From the NCBI RefSeq assembly GCF_965204935.1, contig NZ_CBDBFO010000002.1: a DNA stretch of 64,000 nt, one strand, 5' to 3'. This DNA is from Hoeflea_A sp965204935 (GTDB taxonomy: Bacteria > Pseudomonadota > Alphaproteobacteria > Rhizobiales > Rhizobiaceae). The notes beneath the pieces were generated by a model. That model ran no database searches, was not told the origin of the DNA, and was given only the letters and a program-made list of their open reading frames with translations. Within the stretch, counting starts at the first letter, position 1. Each line of letters starts with the position of its first letter. This document shows, piece after piece, positions 35,860 to 43,869 of this stretch. The translations under genes and the position numbers were made by a program.

Positions 35860-37011
35860 ATGCCGGGCTTGTTCGACACATTCGAGGTTCGCTCCGTTGC
35901 GTTGCGCAACAGGATCGGCGTTTCGCCCATGTGCCAGTATTTTGCGGGACCCGATGGCATGCCGACCGATTGGCACCTCGTCCATCTTGGTTCGCGCGCA
36001 GTCGGCGGCGCCGGTCTTGTAATGAGCGAAATGACCGCCATCAGTCCCGAGGGAAGGACTGGGCCCAAGGACGTGGGGATCTGGTCAGATGAACACATCG
36101 CCCCCTGGCGCCGGATCACGGACTTCATTCGTGCGCACGGTGCCGTACCCGGAATGCAACTGGGACACGCCGGAAGAAAGGCATCGACCTATTGGGACTG
36201 GCATCCAACGAAGGCCAAATCTCCTCTGCCGGAGAGCGAAGGCGGATGGTCGACACTCTTCGCACCAAGCGCCCTCCCCTTGAGATCCTTTGACGCCACA
36301 CCAGTTCCATTGTCTGAAGACCAGATCCAGGCGCTTGTTGAAGCGCATTCCGATGCCGCACGTCGAGCACTGGAAGCAGGCTTCGAATGGCTTGAAGTGC
36401 ACACGGCCCATGGCTACCTGCACGCCACATTCCTGTCGCCCTTTTCCAACAAACGCGAAGATGACTGGGGCGGAAGTTTCGACAACCGGTGCCGGTTCAC
36501 CATTGCCTGCATCCGAGCAATCCGGCAGGTCTGGCCCGATGACAAACCCCTGGCCGTTCGGCTTTCATCCACGGAGTGGATTGACGGCGGCTGGCAGCTT
36601 GAGGACACAATTGCGCTCAGTGAACGGCTATTGAAAGAAGGCGTGGACCTGATCGATTGCAGTTCCGGCGTCGGCACGGCGGGCGGAGATTTTCCGCGCT
36701 ACCCGATCGCGCCCGGCTGGCAGGTGCCGTTTGCTGAAGCGGTGCGGTCGAAGACCGGTGCATTGACCGCTGCGGTCGGCCAGATCTCCGAACCCAGACA
36801 GGCGGATATGATCATCAGGAACGGGCAGGCTGACATGGTCCTGCTGGCATCCGCAATGCTCGCGGATCCCTATTGGCCGTTCCACGCATCGCAATCGCTG
36901 GGGCACCATGCAGGGGACGGTGTTACGATGCCCGCCCCGTACGGATACGTCATTCAGAGAAACCGCCCCTACCAGCCGGAAGCAAAGCGGGGCGATCGCG
37001 GCAAGGACTGA
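35860..37011 (+). CDS. NADH:flavin oxidoreductase, Old Yellow Enzyme family
   Basis: The 383-residue protein is a YqjM-type Old Yellow Enzyme. Landmarks are LFDTFEVRSVALRNRIGVSPMCQY, QLGHAGRKAS with the substrate-binding His region, EVHTAHGYLHATFLSP and the FMN phosphate region near QADMVLLASAML. These FMN enzymes reduce activated C=C bonds of enones or related compounds using NAD(P)H. The ATG at 35860 follows GGGAGG. It is divergent from TRAP-3 and converges with the SDR genes. Confidence 0.94.
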   Translation: MPGLFDTFEVRSVALRNRIGVSPMCQYFAGPDGMPTDWHLVHLGSRAVGGAGLVMSEMTAISPEGRTGPKDVGIWSDEHIAPWRRITDFIRAHGAVPGMQLGHAGRKASTYWDWHPTKAKSPLPESEGGWSTLFAPSALPLRSFDATPVPLSEDQIQALVEAHSDAARRALEAGFEWLEVHTAHGYLHATFLSPFSNKREDDWGGSFDNRCRFTIACIRAIRQVWPDDKPLAVRLSSTEWIDGGWQLEDTIALSERLLKEGVDLIDCSSGVGTAGGDFPRYPIAPGWQVPFAEAVRSKTGALTAAVGQISEPRQADMIIRNGQADMVLLASAMLADPYWPFHASQSLGHHAGDGVTMPAPYGYVIQRNRPYQPEAKRGDRGKD

Positions 37012-37031
37012 AGCAGGTTTTCATCAAGCGC

Positions 37032-37775
37032 CTAGAGCGAAATCGTCATGCCCCCGTCTACCGGAAATGTCGCTCCGGTGATCGAATTCGCACCATCCGA
37101 GCACAGGAAACCGAATACGGACGCCACCTCCTCCGGAGGGGCCATGCGTTTCAAAGGCACGGCATTGATGATCGCCTGCATCGCCTCAGGTGTGTTGGTA
37201 TTCACCATGGGGGTATCAACCGGCCCGGGACAGATGGCGTTTACGCGAATCCCGTCTCCCGCAAACTCCACGGCGAGTTGCCTGGTCAGCGCCAGGATCG
37301 CACCTTTGGACATGGAGTAGGCCGCGTGGTTGGGGGCTCCGATCAGTGCGGCAACGGACGACATGTTCACGATGCTGCCACCGCCCTTTTTCTGCAGTTG
37401 AGGCGTTACATGTTTCACCCCGAGCCAGAGGCTCTTCAGGTTGGTGTCGATCAGCTTGTGCCAGTCTTCTTCCGACAGGGTCAGCGCGTTGTCCTCAAGC
37501 TGGCTGTAGCCGGCAATATTGGCAAGAAAATCGACCCCGCCCTCTTGCTCCGCTGCCTCGACGGCACGCTTCCATGTGGCGGCAAGCGCTGCGTCTCCGA
37601 CGACCGAAACCATCCGACCGCCCTCCGCATCGATCCGGCATGCGGTTTCTGTCGGTTCCTTGATATCGATGCCGACGACCACCGCTCCCGACCCCGCAAA
37701 CTCCCTGGCCGTGGCCGCCCCGATTCCGGAGGCGACGCCGCTCACAACGGCTACCTTTCCCGAAAAATCAGTCAT
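37032..37775 (-). CDS. Short-chain dehydrogenase/reductase A
   Basis: From the ATG at 37775 (MTDFSGK, after GGAGACG) the product is 247 residues, typical for classical SDRs. It has the glycine motif VVSGVASGIGAA, the NxAG equivalent LANIAGYS and the catalytic Tyr-Lys in YSMSKGAIL. It should interconvert an alcohol and a ketone with NAD(H) or NADP(H). It is the last gene of the operon that begins with the FMN reductase. An in-frame extension to 37961 overlaps the next SDR and is not credible. Confidence 0.92.
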   Translation of the reverse strand: MTDFSGKVAVVSGVASGIGAATAREFAGSGAVVVGIDIKEPTETACRIDAEGGRMVSVVGDAALAATWKRAVEAAEQEGGVDFLANIAGYSQLEDNALTLSEEDWHKLIDTNLKSLWLGVKHVTPQLQKKGGGSIVNMSSVAALIGAPNHAAYSMSKGAILALTRQLAVEFAGDGIRVNAICPGPVDTPMVNTNTPEAMQAIINAVPLKRMAPPEEVASVFGFLCSDGANSITGATFPVDGGMTISL

Positions 37776-37822
37776 TGGCTTCGTCTCCACGTGGTCAGCA
37801 TCACCAAGTTGCGGCAGATCGC

Positions 37823-38575
37823 CTATTGGGCTGTATACCCGCCATCGACCGGCAGCACCGCGCCCGTGATGAAGGACGCCTCGTCCGAAAGGAGCCACCG
37901 CGCGCACTGCCCGATTTCCAGCGGTTCGGCTATGCGGCCCAAAGGATGGGCTGCGGCCCATTGCGCTTCGAGATCGGGATCTTTCAGCGTCACGGCCTCG
38001 TGCATCGGCGTGCGGACGGACCCCGGGCAGATCGCGTTGACGCGAATGTTGTTGCCGGCGCCTTCCAGCGCGCCTGCTCGGGTCAGCCCGACGACGCCGT
38101 GTTTTGATGCCACATAGGCGGGCCGTCCCGACACGCCGACCAGACCCGCACCCGAAGCCACGTTCACAATCGAACCACCGTCCGCTGCCATCGCCGGCAT
38201 CTGCGCCCGCATGGTGAGGAACACCCCGGTAAGATTGATACTGATGACCCGCTGCCAGTTTTCCTCACTGCACTCGACGATATGCGCCGTGTCACCAATG
38301 TAACCGGCGCAGTTGAATGCACCAGAAAGCGGTCCGAACGCATCGACGGTGACCTGAACCGCCTTTTCTATCGCCGCAAAGTCAGTGACATCTGCCGCGA
38401 TGCCGACCGCTTTGCCTCCCGCCTCGGTTATGTTCCGGGCAGTTTTCTGTGCCTTTTCTTCCGTCAGATCCACACAGCCGATCGCAGCTCCGTGTGCTGC
38501 GAACTCAATCGCGCCGCTTTCACCGATGCCCTGACCGGCGCCGGTGACGATGATGACTTTCTCCTGCAATTGCAT
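37823..38575 (-). CDS. Short-chain dehydrogenase/reductase B
   Basis: The 250-residue classical SDR has VIIVTGAGQGIGESGA at the N-terminus, FNCAGYIG as the NxAG-type motif and YVASKHGVVGL with the catalytic Tyr and Lys. It stands directly upstream of SDR A in the same operon and is related to it; two SDRs in series suggest two alcohol/ketone steps or opposite stereo preference. Confidence 0.93.
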   Translation of the reverse strand: MQLQEKVIIVTGAGQGIGESGAIEFAAHGAAIGCVDLTEEKAQKTARNITEAGGKAVGIAADVTDFAAIEKAVQVTVDAFGPLSGAFNCAGYIGDTAHIVECSEENWQRVISINLTGVFLTMRAQMPAMAADGGSIVNVASGAGLVGVSGRPAYVASKHGVVGLTRAGALEGAGNNIRVNAICPGSVRTPMHEAVTLKDPDLEAQWAAAHPLGRIAEPLEIGQCARWLLSDEASFITGAVLPVDGGYTAQ

Positions 38576-38581
38576 GTCGCG

Positions 38582-39031
38582 TTACTCCGCCGGCGCCGGG
38601 ATTGCAGCGCCAAAGCCTTCTTTCCAGTCGACGAACAGGTCGAAATGGACCTTGCGTTTGCGAAAAAGCCACCTGTCATCGTGCTTTTCCAGCGTGTCTT
38701 CGTAGTGGCCGAGAGCAAACTTCGCTACGCCGTTGTCGATACAGTAGAATGTGAAGGCGGTGGTGCCGGTAGCCCTGGAACCGTCCAGAAACGTGGTCGC
38801 GTTGGTGCACATGTGCCAGGCCTTGGTGAAGGTCTCGGGAACACTGCGCGAGAACCAATCCTCTATCGCCGCACGGCCCCTGGCCACTTCGATCCCTTCG
38901 AATTCACCGTCCTCGACAAACATGTCGGCGGCCATCGCCCATTGTTCGGAGTCGATATAGTGGCAATAGCGATTGCGCAGTTCGCGAATGGCCAGCCTGT
39001 CTTCAATTGCCGTAATCCGATCCGTCTCCAT
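38582..39031 (-). CDS. SnoaL/NTF2-like small protein 2
   Basis: From the ATG at 39031 (METDRITAIEDRL, after GGAGGAGCGAC) the product is 149 residues. It shares the pattern AIEDRLAIRELRNRYCHYID and AADMFVEDGEFEG with NTF2-like protein 1. It is probably a pocket-type isomerase, dehydratase or cyclase relative, function unknown. It lies between the NmrA gene and the SDR pair. Confidence 0.88.
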   Translation of the reverse strand: METDRITAIEDRLAIRELRNRYCHYIDSEQWAMAADMFVEDGEFEGIEVARGRAAIEDWFSRSVPETFTKAWHMCTNATTFLDGSRATGTTAFTFYCIDNGVAKFALGHYEDTLEKHDDRWLFRKRKVHFDLFVDWKEGFGAAIPAPAE

Positions 39032-39086
39032 GTCGCTCCTCCATCTGAACGGGATCCGTCCCCGAGGGGTCAAAGACCCCGAGGCC

Positions 39087-39986
39087 TCATTTCCATGCCT
39101 GCAGGTGATCACCGGCAAAGGTTCTGAAATCACGGGCAGCGGTTCCGGTGATCTGTTTCACATTGGCATTCAGGATGTTGCGGCCCTCCGCGCCTTGCGA
39201 AAATCCCACATAGTTTTCGCGCAGCACCTCGAAGAGCCAGTTTTCGCCGACGGACACATCCACATCTCCCCAGTTCTGGGTGGTCCATTCCTCGGCCGTG
39301 ATCGGATTGTAGGCGATGTCCCGGCCGAGGACCCCGGACAGGATCTCGGCCATCTTCGCACTGGTGATTACCTCAGGGCCTGTGATCGTGTAGATCTTGC
39401 CGGCATGGGTTTCCGGTGACTGAAAAATCGACGCGACACACTGCCCCACATCGCGCGCGTCGACATAGGCTATCTCCGCATCCGCATCGATCGGCTCGAT
39501 CCAGTATCCATCGTCACGGATCGAGGCTGCCTGCATGCTGGACAGGTTCTGCATGAACATGCAGGGCCGTGTAATCGTCCAAGCGATACCGCTTTCGCGG
39601 GCATGGGCCTCACGTTCGAAGATGAACTCGCTGCATCGCGGGAAGACGTCCGGCACCGTGGCGGTCGATCCGGTGGAGTGGACGATATGCTTGACGGTGC
39701 CTGCCTTGATCGCAGCATCCACATAGGTCTTTTCGAATTCGCCGGGAACGGCAAGCAAGGTCGCGAAATAGAGGTAATCGACGCCATCGAGTGCAGCTTC
39801 GACGGTCTCCGGCTTTTCGATATTGAGTTCGACAACCTCGACATCCTCCAGGCGGTCAAACAACGCCTTTCCCTGCGCAATGTCACGGATTCCGGCCTTG
39901 ATCCGAAACCCCTTGCCATCGAGTGCCGCTATGGCTGCCCGTGGAATGTTGCCACTGCTGCCTGCAAAGAGAACGGTTTTCGTCAT
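39087..39986 (-). CDS. NmrA-like NAD(P)-binding protein 2
   Basis: From the ATG at 39986 (MTKTVLFAG, after GGGAGGTGACA) the product is 299 residues. The Rossmann motif is VLFAGSSGNIPRAAIAAL, a variant of GxxGxxG. The middle contains VDYLYFATLLAVPGEFEKTY, as in NmrA/azoreductase-like proteins. It is paired with an NTF2-like gene, as is NmrA-like protein 1. It could be a reductase acting on a pathway intermediate. Confidence 0.87.
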   Translation of the reverse strand: MTKTVLFAGSSGNIPRAAIAALDGKGFRIKAGIRDIAQGKALFDRLEDVEVVELNIEKPETVEAALDGVDYLYFATLLAVPGEFEKTYVDAAIKAGTVKHIVHSTGSTATVPDVFPRCSEFIFEREAHARESGIAWTITRPCMFMQNLSSMQAASIRDDGYWIEPIDADAEIAYVDARDVGQCVASIFQSPETHAGKIYTITGPEVITSAKMAEILSGVLGRDIAYNPITAEEWTTQNWGDVDVSVGENWLFEVLRENYVGFSQGAEGRNILNANVKQITGTAARDFRTFAGDHLQAWK

Positions 39987-40107
39987 TGTCACCTCCCGCA
40001 TGTCTCCGTGTTCATTCGCGAACCGGATCCGCTCCGAATCCGCCGGCTGTGAGAGATGATCCGCCGCAGATACCCAACTCTGCCAAAGCCGATATCAGTC
40101 TTCCGCG

Positions 40108-41322
40108 CTAGAAAAACGCCTGCAGCCCGGTCTGCGCTCGACCGAGAATCAGGGCGTGAATATCGTGGGTGCCTTCATAGGTGTTCACGGTTTCAAGATT
40201 GGCGGCATGGCGCATGACCTGGTACTCGATCTGGATACCGTTTCCGCCATGCATGTCGCGGGCCTGCCTGGCGATATCCAGCGCCTTGCCGCAATTGTTG
40301 CGCTTGACCAGGCTGATCATCTCCGGTGCCATTTTTGCCTCATCGAGAAGGCGCCCCACGCGCAGGCTTGCCTGCAGGCCAAGAGTAATCTCCGTTTGCA
40401 TGTCGGCCAGTTTCTTCTGGTAGAGCTGGGTTTGCGCCAGCGGCTTGCCGAACTGCTTGCGATCCAGACTATACTGCAGCGCCTGGTGCCAGCAGGCCTC
40501 TGCTGCGCCCATGGCGCCCCAGGAAATACCGTAGCGTGCCCGGTTGAGGCAGCCAAACGGACCACTCAATCCCTCGACATTCGGAAGCAGCGCATCCTCA
40601 CCGACCTCGACATTGTCAATGACAATCTCACCGGTGATTGAAGCGCGCAGGGAGAGTTTCCCGCCGAGTTTCGGTGCGCTCAGACCGTCCAGCCCCTTTT
40701 CGAGAACGAAGCCGCGGATTTTGCCCCCATGAGCCTCGGATTTTGCCCAGACCACGAACACATCGGCAATCGGACTGTTCGAAATCCATGTCTTCGATCC
40801 GATCAGTCGATATCCGTTCTCGGTCTTGACGGCGCGGGTCTTCATGCCGCCGGGATCAGAGCCTGCATCGGGTTCGGTCAGGCCGAAACAGCCTATGAAC
40901 TCACCCGATGCAAGCCTGGGGAGGTACCTGTCCCGCTGCGCGTCCGAGCCATAGGCATAGATCGGGTACATGACCAGAGAAGACTGCACTGACATCATGG
41001 ACCGGAAGCCGGAATCGACCCGTTCGATTTCCCTGGCGACAATACCGTAGGCAACATAGGACGCTTCCGCGCATCCGTATTTTTCCGGCAACGTTACGCC
41101 GAGAAGGCCGTTCTCGCCCATCATCCTGAACAGGTCAGGATCGGTCTGCTCATTCATGTAAGCGTCTTCGACGCGGGGCTGCAGTTCGCCCTGAGCAAAG
41201 GCGTTGGCAGATTCGCGTATCATCCGCTCTTCTTCGGTCAGTTGATCATCCAGCAGGAACGGATCTTCCCACTGAAACCGAGCCGGTGCAGGCGCATTTT
41301 TCGAGGCCACCTCAGGCGCCAT
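40108..41322 (-). CDS. Acyl-CoA dehydrogenase, glutaryl-CoA dehydrogenase-like
   Basis: From the ATG at 41322 (after GGAGG) the product is 404 residues. The FAD/substrate motif is GCFGLTEPDAGSDPGGMKTRA. The C-terminal region SLVKRNNCGKALDIARQARDMHGG and YEGTHDIHALILGRAQTG is characteristic of glutaryl-CoA dehydrogenases, with the catalytic Glu in YEGTHD. It may dehydrogenate, and perhaps decarboxylate, a dicarboxyl-CoA intermediate; the glutaryl specificity is an inference from overall similarity only. It is the second gene of its operon. Confidence 0.92.
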   Translation of the reverse strand: MAPEVASKNAPAPARFQWEDPFLLDDQLTEEERMIRESANAFAQGELQPRVEDAYMNEQTDPDLFRMMGENGLLGVTLPEKYGCAEASYVAYGIVAREIERVDSGFRSMMSVQSSLVMYPIYAYGSDAQRDRYLPRLASGEFIGCFGLTEPDAGSDPGGMKTRAVKTENGYRLIGSKTWISNSPIADVFVVWAKSEAHGGKIRGFVLEKGLDGLSAPKLGGKLSLRASITGEIVIDNVEVGEDALLPNVEGLSGPFGCLNRARYGISWGAMGAAEACWHQALQYSLDRKQFGKPLAQTQLYQKKLADMQTEITLGLQASLRVGRLLDEAKMAPEMISLVKRNNCGKALDIARQARDMHGGNGIQIEYQVMRHAANLETVNTYEGTHDIHALILGRAQTGLQAFF

Positions 41323-41356
41323 CGCTACCTCCAATTCACTGTTGAATTTGACTGCG

Positions 41357-42025
41357 TTAGTTGCTGGCTTCGATGCGCAGTTTGGGGAAATATTCCTTAT
41401 ATTCAGGCCAGACTTCCCAGTCCGGATAGACGGCCCGCGCCGTAAAGCGCATCACGGCGAAAACGACAACCTGGCGTGCCATGTACCGGAGTTTCTGGTC
41501 GAGACCTTCATCAAGACAGGCGCCATCGGAGTCGAAGTAACGTTTTTCCGTGGAATTGACCGTGATCCCAAGGGGCGTCGGCCAGCCACGCAGCGCGTGA
41601 ACGATTTCACGCAGGTGCGAGAGTGTTGAATTCGCGCCCTGGTGACCTGCGCCAACGGCTATGCAGCCGACGGCCCGCGCACCAAAATAGGCTTTTGGAT
41701 CATCGGCAAGATCCTGCGTGTAGTCCAACGCATTCTTCAGGTGCCCTGAGATCGAGCCGTGATAACCGGGAGAGCACATGATGATCCCGTCGCAACGCCG
41801 CAGGGCGTCGACGAAAGCCTGCTGTTTCTTGTCGCGATTGGTATCCGAAACATCATAGATCGGCATCATCAGATCGGGGCCCGAAAACATCTTCGCTTCG
41901 GCACCAGCCTCTTCTGCATGATGCAGGGCGGTTCTCACAAGGTTTTCCGAAGTTGAATGGGCACGCGTGGTCCCGCCGATCCCGACGATGAAAGGACTGT
42001 GATCCGGCTCTCCTATGCGTTCCAT
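41357..42025 (-). CDS. NADPH-dependent FMN reductase family protein
   Basis: The 222-residue flavodoxin-fold protein has a start region FIVGIGGTTRAHSTSENLVRTAL that forms the FMN phosphate loop, and the signature IIMCSPGYHGSISGHLKNALDYTQDL. Members reduce FMN, quinones or azo compounds. It could supply FMNH2 to the luciferase-like monooxygenase at 22097. The ATG follows GGAGGTACCGAG. It heads the operon, just downstream of motif copy f. Confidence 0.92.
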   Translation of the reverse strand: MERIGEPDHSPFIVGIGGTTRAHSTSENLVRTALHHAEEAGAEAKMFSGPDLMMPIYDVSDTNRDKKQQAFVDALRRCDGIIMCSPGYHGSISGHLKNALDYTQDLADDPKAYFGARAVGCIAVGAGHQGANSTLSHLREIVHALRGWPTPLGITVNSTEKRYFDSDGACLDEGLDQKLRYMARQVVVFAVMRFTARAVYPDWEVWPEYKEYFPKLRIEASN

Positions 42026-42050
42026 CTCGGTACCTCCTGCATTTTTGTTT

Positions 42051-42080
42051 ATGTTCTATATTAATGAATATATCCCGATT
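42051..42080 (+). promoter_or_regulatory. Island motif copy f
   Basis: ATGTTCTATATTAATGAATA continues as TATCCCGATT in the 57-base gap between two same-strand genes, marking the start of a new unit at 42025. It includes TATATT, four bases, AATATA as a perfect inverted repeat. It is a putative operator. Confidence 0.5.
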
Positions 42081-42082
42081 TG

Positions 42083-42634
42083 TCAAACATTGTCCGGAAA
42101 GGGGTGACTGCCGTCAGGGGGAGTCATTTCGGTCGCATTCAGCAAAAAGGCTCCCAGCGCGTAGTAGCCCATGATCGCGGTAAGCTCGACGATGCCGCGT
42201 TCCCCAAACAGCTCGATCACGGCGTCGAACGCGGACTGCGACATGCGGTTGCCGGACAACAACTCCCGTGTGGCCCGGTAGACAACCTGTTCGTCATGCT
42301 CGGCAAATTGCGGATCGTCGCCCGACTTGATGGCAGCGATTGCATCGGGGCTGAGGCCGGCCTTCTCTGCAATCGGCGCGTGGACCGCCCATTCATATTC
42401 GCACCGGAAATGAGCGGCGCACGTAATGATCGTGAGTTCGGAAAGCCGCTTGTCAAAGCTTGTGCCAAATCGCAGGAATTCGCCCAGATGCTGGGCGCGC
42501 TCGCACAGGTCCGGGCTGTAGAGCCAGAGTGCCAGGGGACCCCGAACACGCCCTCTTGGTCCGCTTGCGATACGCTCGGCGAGTTCCTTTTGGCGATCAT
42601 CCAGGATTTCCGGAAATTCGGCTATGCGGCTCAT
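42083..42634 (-). CDS. Carboxymuconolactone decarboxylase/AhpD-like protein
   Basis: From the ATG at 42634 (MSRIAEFPEIL, after CTGGAGG) the product is 183 residues. The central segment SELTIITCAAHFRCEYEWAVHAPIA is typical of the CMD/AhpD fold, with two cysteines and a downstream His. Members include gamma-carboxymuconolactone decarboxylase and AhpD-type peroxide-defence proteins. Which role applies cannot be decided. Its start overlaps the thiolase stop by four bases, so it belongs to the CoA operon. Confidence 0.87.
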   Translation of the reverse strand: MSRIAEFPEILDDRQKELAERIASGPRGRVRGPLALWLYSPDLCERAQHLGEFLRFGTSFDKRLSELTIITCAAHFRCEYEWAVHAPIAEKAGLSPDAIAAIKSGDDPQFAEHDEQVVYRATRELLSGNRMSQSAFDAVIELFGERGIVELTAIMGYYALGAFLLNATEMTPPDGSHPFPDNV

Positions 42635-43869
42635 GGCTGACTTGCCTCCAGAAGAGTTACGGTGGTTGCTGCATCTTCGACGCCGACAAATCCGCCGCCG
42701 TTTTCGGCGGCACCGACCCTGGCCCCTTCGACCTGGCGTTTCTCTGCTTCCCCGCGCAACTGGGTGACCAGCTCGTGAAGCTGGATGATTCCGGTGGCGG
42801 CAATCGGATGGCCCTTCGATACCAGGCCGCCCGACGGGTTCACCGGCACCTTGCCACCCAGTGTCGTCGCGCCGCTCTCGGTGAGAGGACCGCCCTCCCC
42901 CGGACCGCACAGGCCGAGATTCTCCACTTGCAGGATTTCGCCGAAGGATGTTGCGTCATGCACCTCGACGACATCGACATCATCCGGGGACAGGCCTGAT
43001 CGTTCGTAGGCCAATCCGGCCGCACGACGGCCCACGTGAGCGGAAAAGTCATCGACCGGTCGGTCGCGACCGGACACGAGAACCGATGCACGCACCTTGA
43101 CGGTCCGCGACAAATTCTTCTTTCTGGCGAAATCCCCGGACACCAGGATTGCTGCCGCGGCGCCATCGCTGACGGGAGCGCACATGGCACGGGTAAGCGG
43201 CCACAGGATCGGCTTGTCGGCAAGAACCTCTTCGACACTCATATCGTTCTGGTATTGAGACAGCGGGTTCATCGTGGAGTGAAAGTGGTTTTTTGCTGCC
43301 GCATGAGCGATTTGCTCCGCGGTCGTGCCAAACTGCTTCATGTGCTCCCGCGCGGTGGCGGCATACATGTCCATGAAGATCGTGCGGTTGGTACCTTCAT
43401 CGTCCGGTGGAGTACCGCTGCCCATGTTTTTGAACAGTTCCCTTGTGGCATCGACAGCGGTCACATCCATGCCGCCCAGGAATGTCCTGAACACCGCATC
43501 CTTGTCGGCATGCGGATACACCATTTTTTCCGCGCCGACGGTCAGCGCCACCTCGCACGCACCGGCGACAATCGCATTGACCGCCTGGTTGAAGCCGGTT
43601 GAAGAGCTGGCACATGCGTTCTCGACATTGACGATCGGAATGCCATCTATGCCGGCGGCTCTCAACGCCACCTGTCCCCGTATCGAGTTCTGGCCCTCCA
43701 TCAGCGCCTGACGGGTATTCGAGAACCATGCGGCCTGAAGGTCCTTGCGCTCCAGACCGGCGTCTTTTAGCACGCCGTCGACAACTTCCCCGGTCAGGTC
43801 CTTGACCGTCCGGTCGACGAACTTGCCGAGTTTGGTCATTGCTATGCCGGCGATATGGACGTCCGTCAT
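42631..43869 (-). CDS. Thiolase-family acyl-CoA acetyltransferase (SCP-x type)
   Basis: The 412-residue protein is a lipid-transfer-type thiolase. The nucleophile Cys is in VENACASSSTGF (Cys 86) and the catalytic His in GGLVSKGHPIAATG near residue 360. It should cleave a 3-ketoacyl-CoA, or perform the reverse or an aldol-like reaction known in the SCP-x branch. It overlaps the CoA ligase gene by four bases and completes the ligase, dehydrogenase and thiolase set for acyl-CoA shortening. No enoyl-CoA hydratase is seen in the window. Confidence 0.92.
   Translation of the reverse strand: MTDVHIAGIAMTKLGKFVDRTVKDLTGEVVDGVLKDAGLERKDLQAAWFSNTRQALMEGQNSIRGQVALRAAGIDGIPIVNVENACASSSTGFNQAVNAIVAGACEVALTVGAEKMVYPHADKDAVFRTFLGGMDVTAVDATRELFKNMGSGTPPDDEGTNRTIFMDMYAATAREHMKQFGTTAEQIAHAAAKNHFHSTMNPLSQYQNDMSVEEVLADKPILWPLTRAMCAPVSDGAAAAILVSGDFARKKNLSRTVKVRASVLVSGRDRPVDDFSAHVGRRAAGLAYERSGLSPDDVDVVEVHDATSFGEILQVENLGLCGPGEGGPLTESGATTLGGKVPVNPSGGLVSKGHPIAATGIIQLHELVTQLRGEAEKRQVEGARVGAAENGGGFVGVEDAATTVTLLEASQP

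Noticed and set aside
37776..37961. N-terminal extension of SDR A
   Set aside because: It overlaps the preceding SDR gene in another frame; the ATG at 37775 has a ribosome binding site and gives the normal SDR start.
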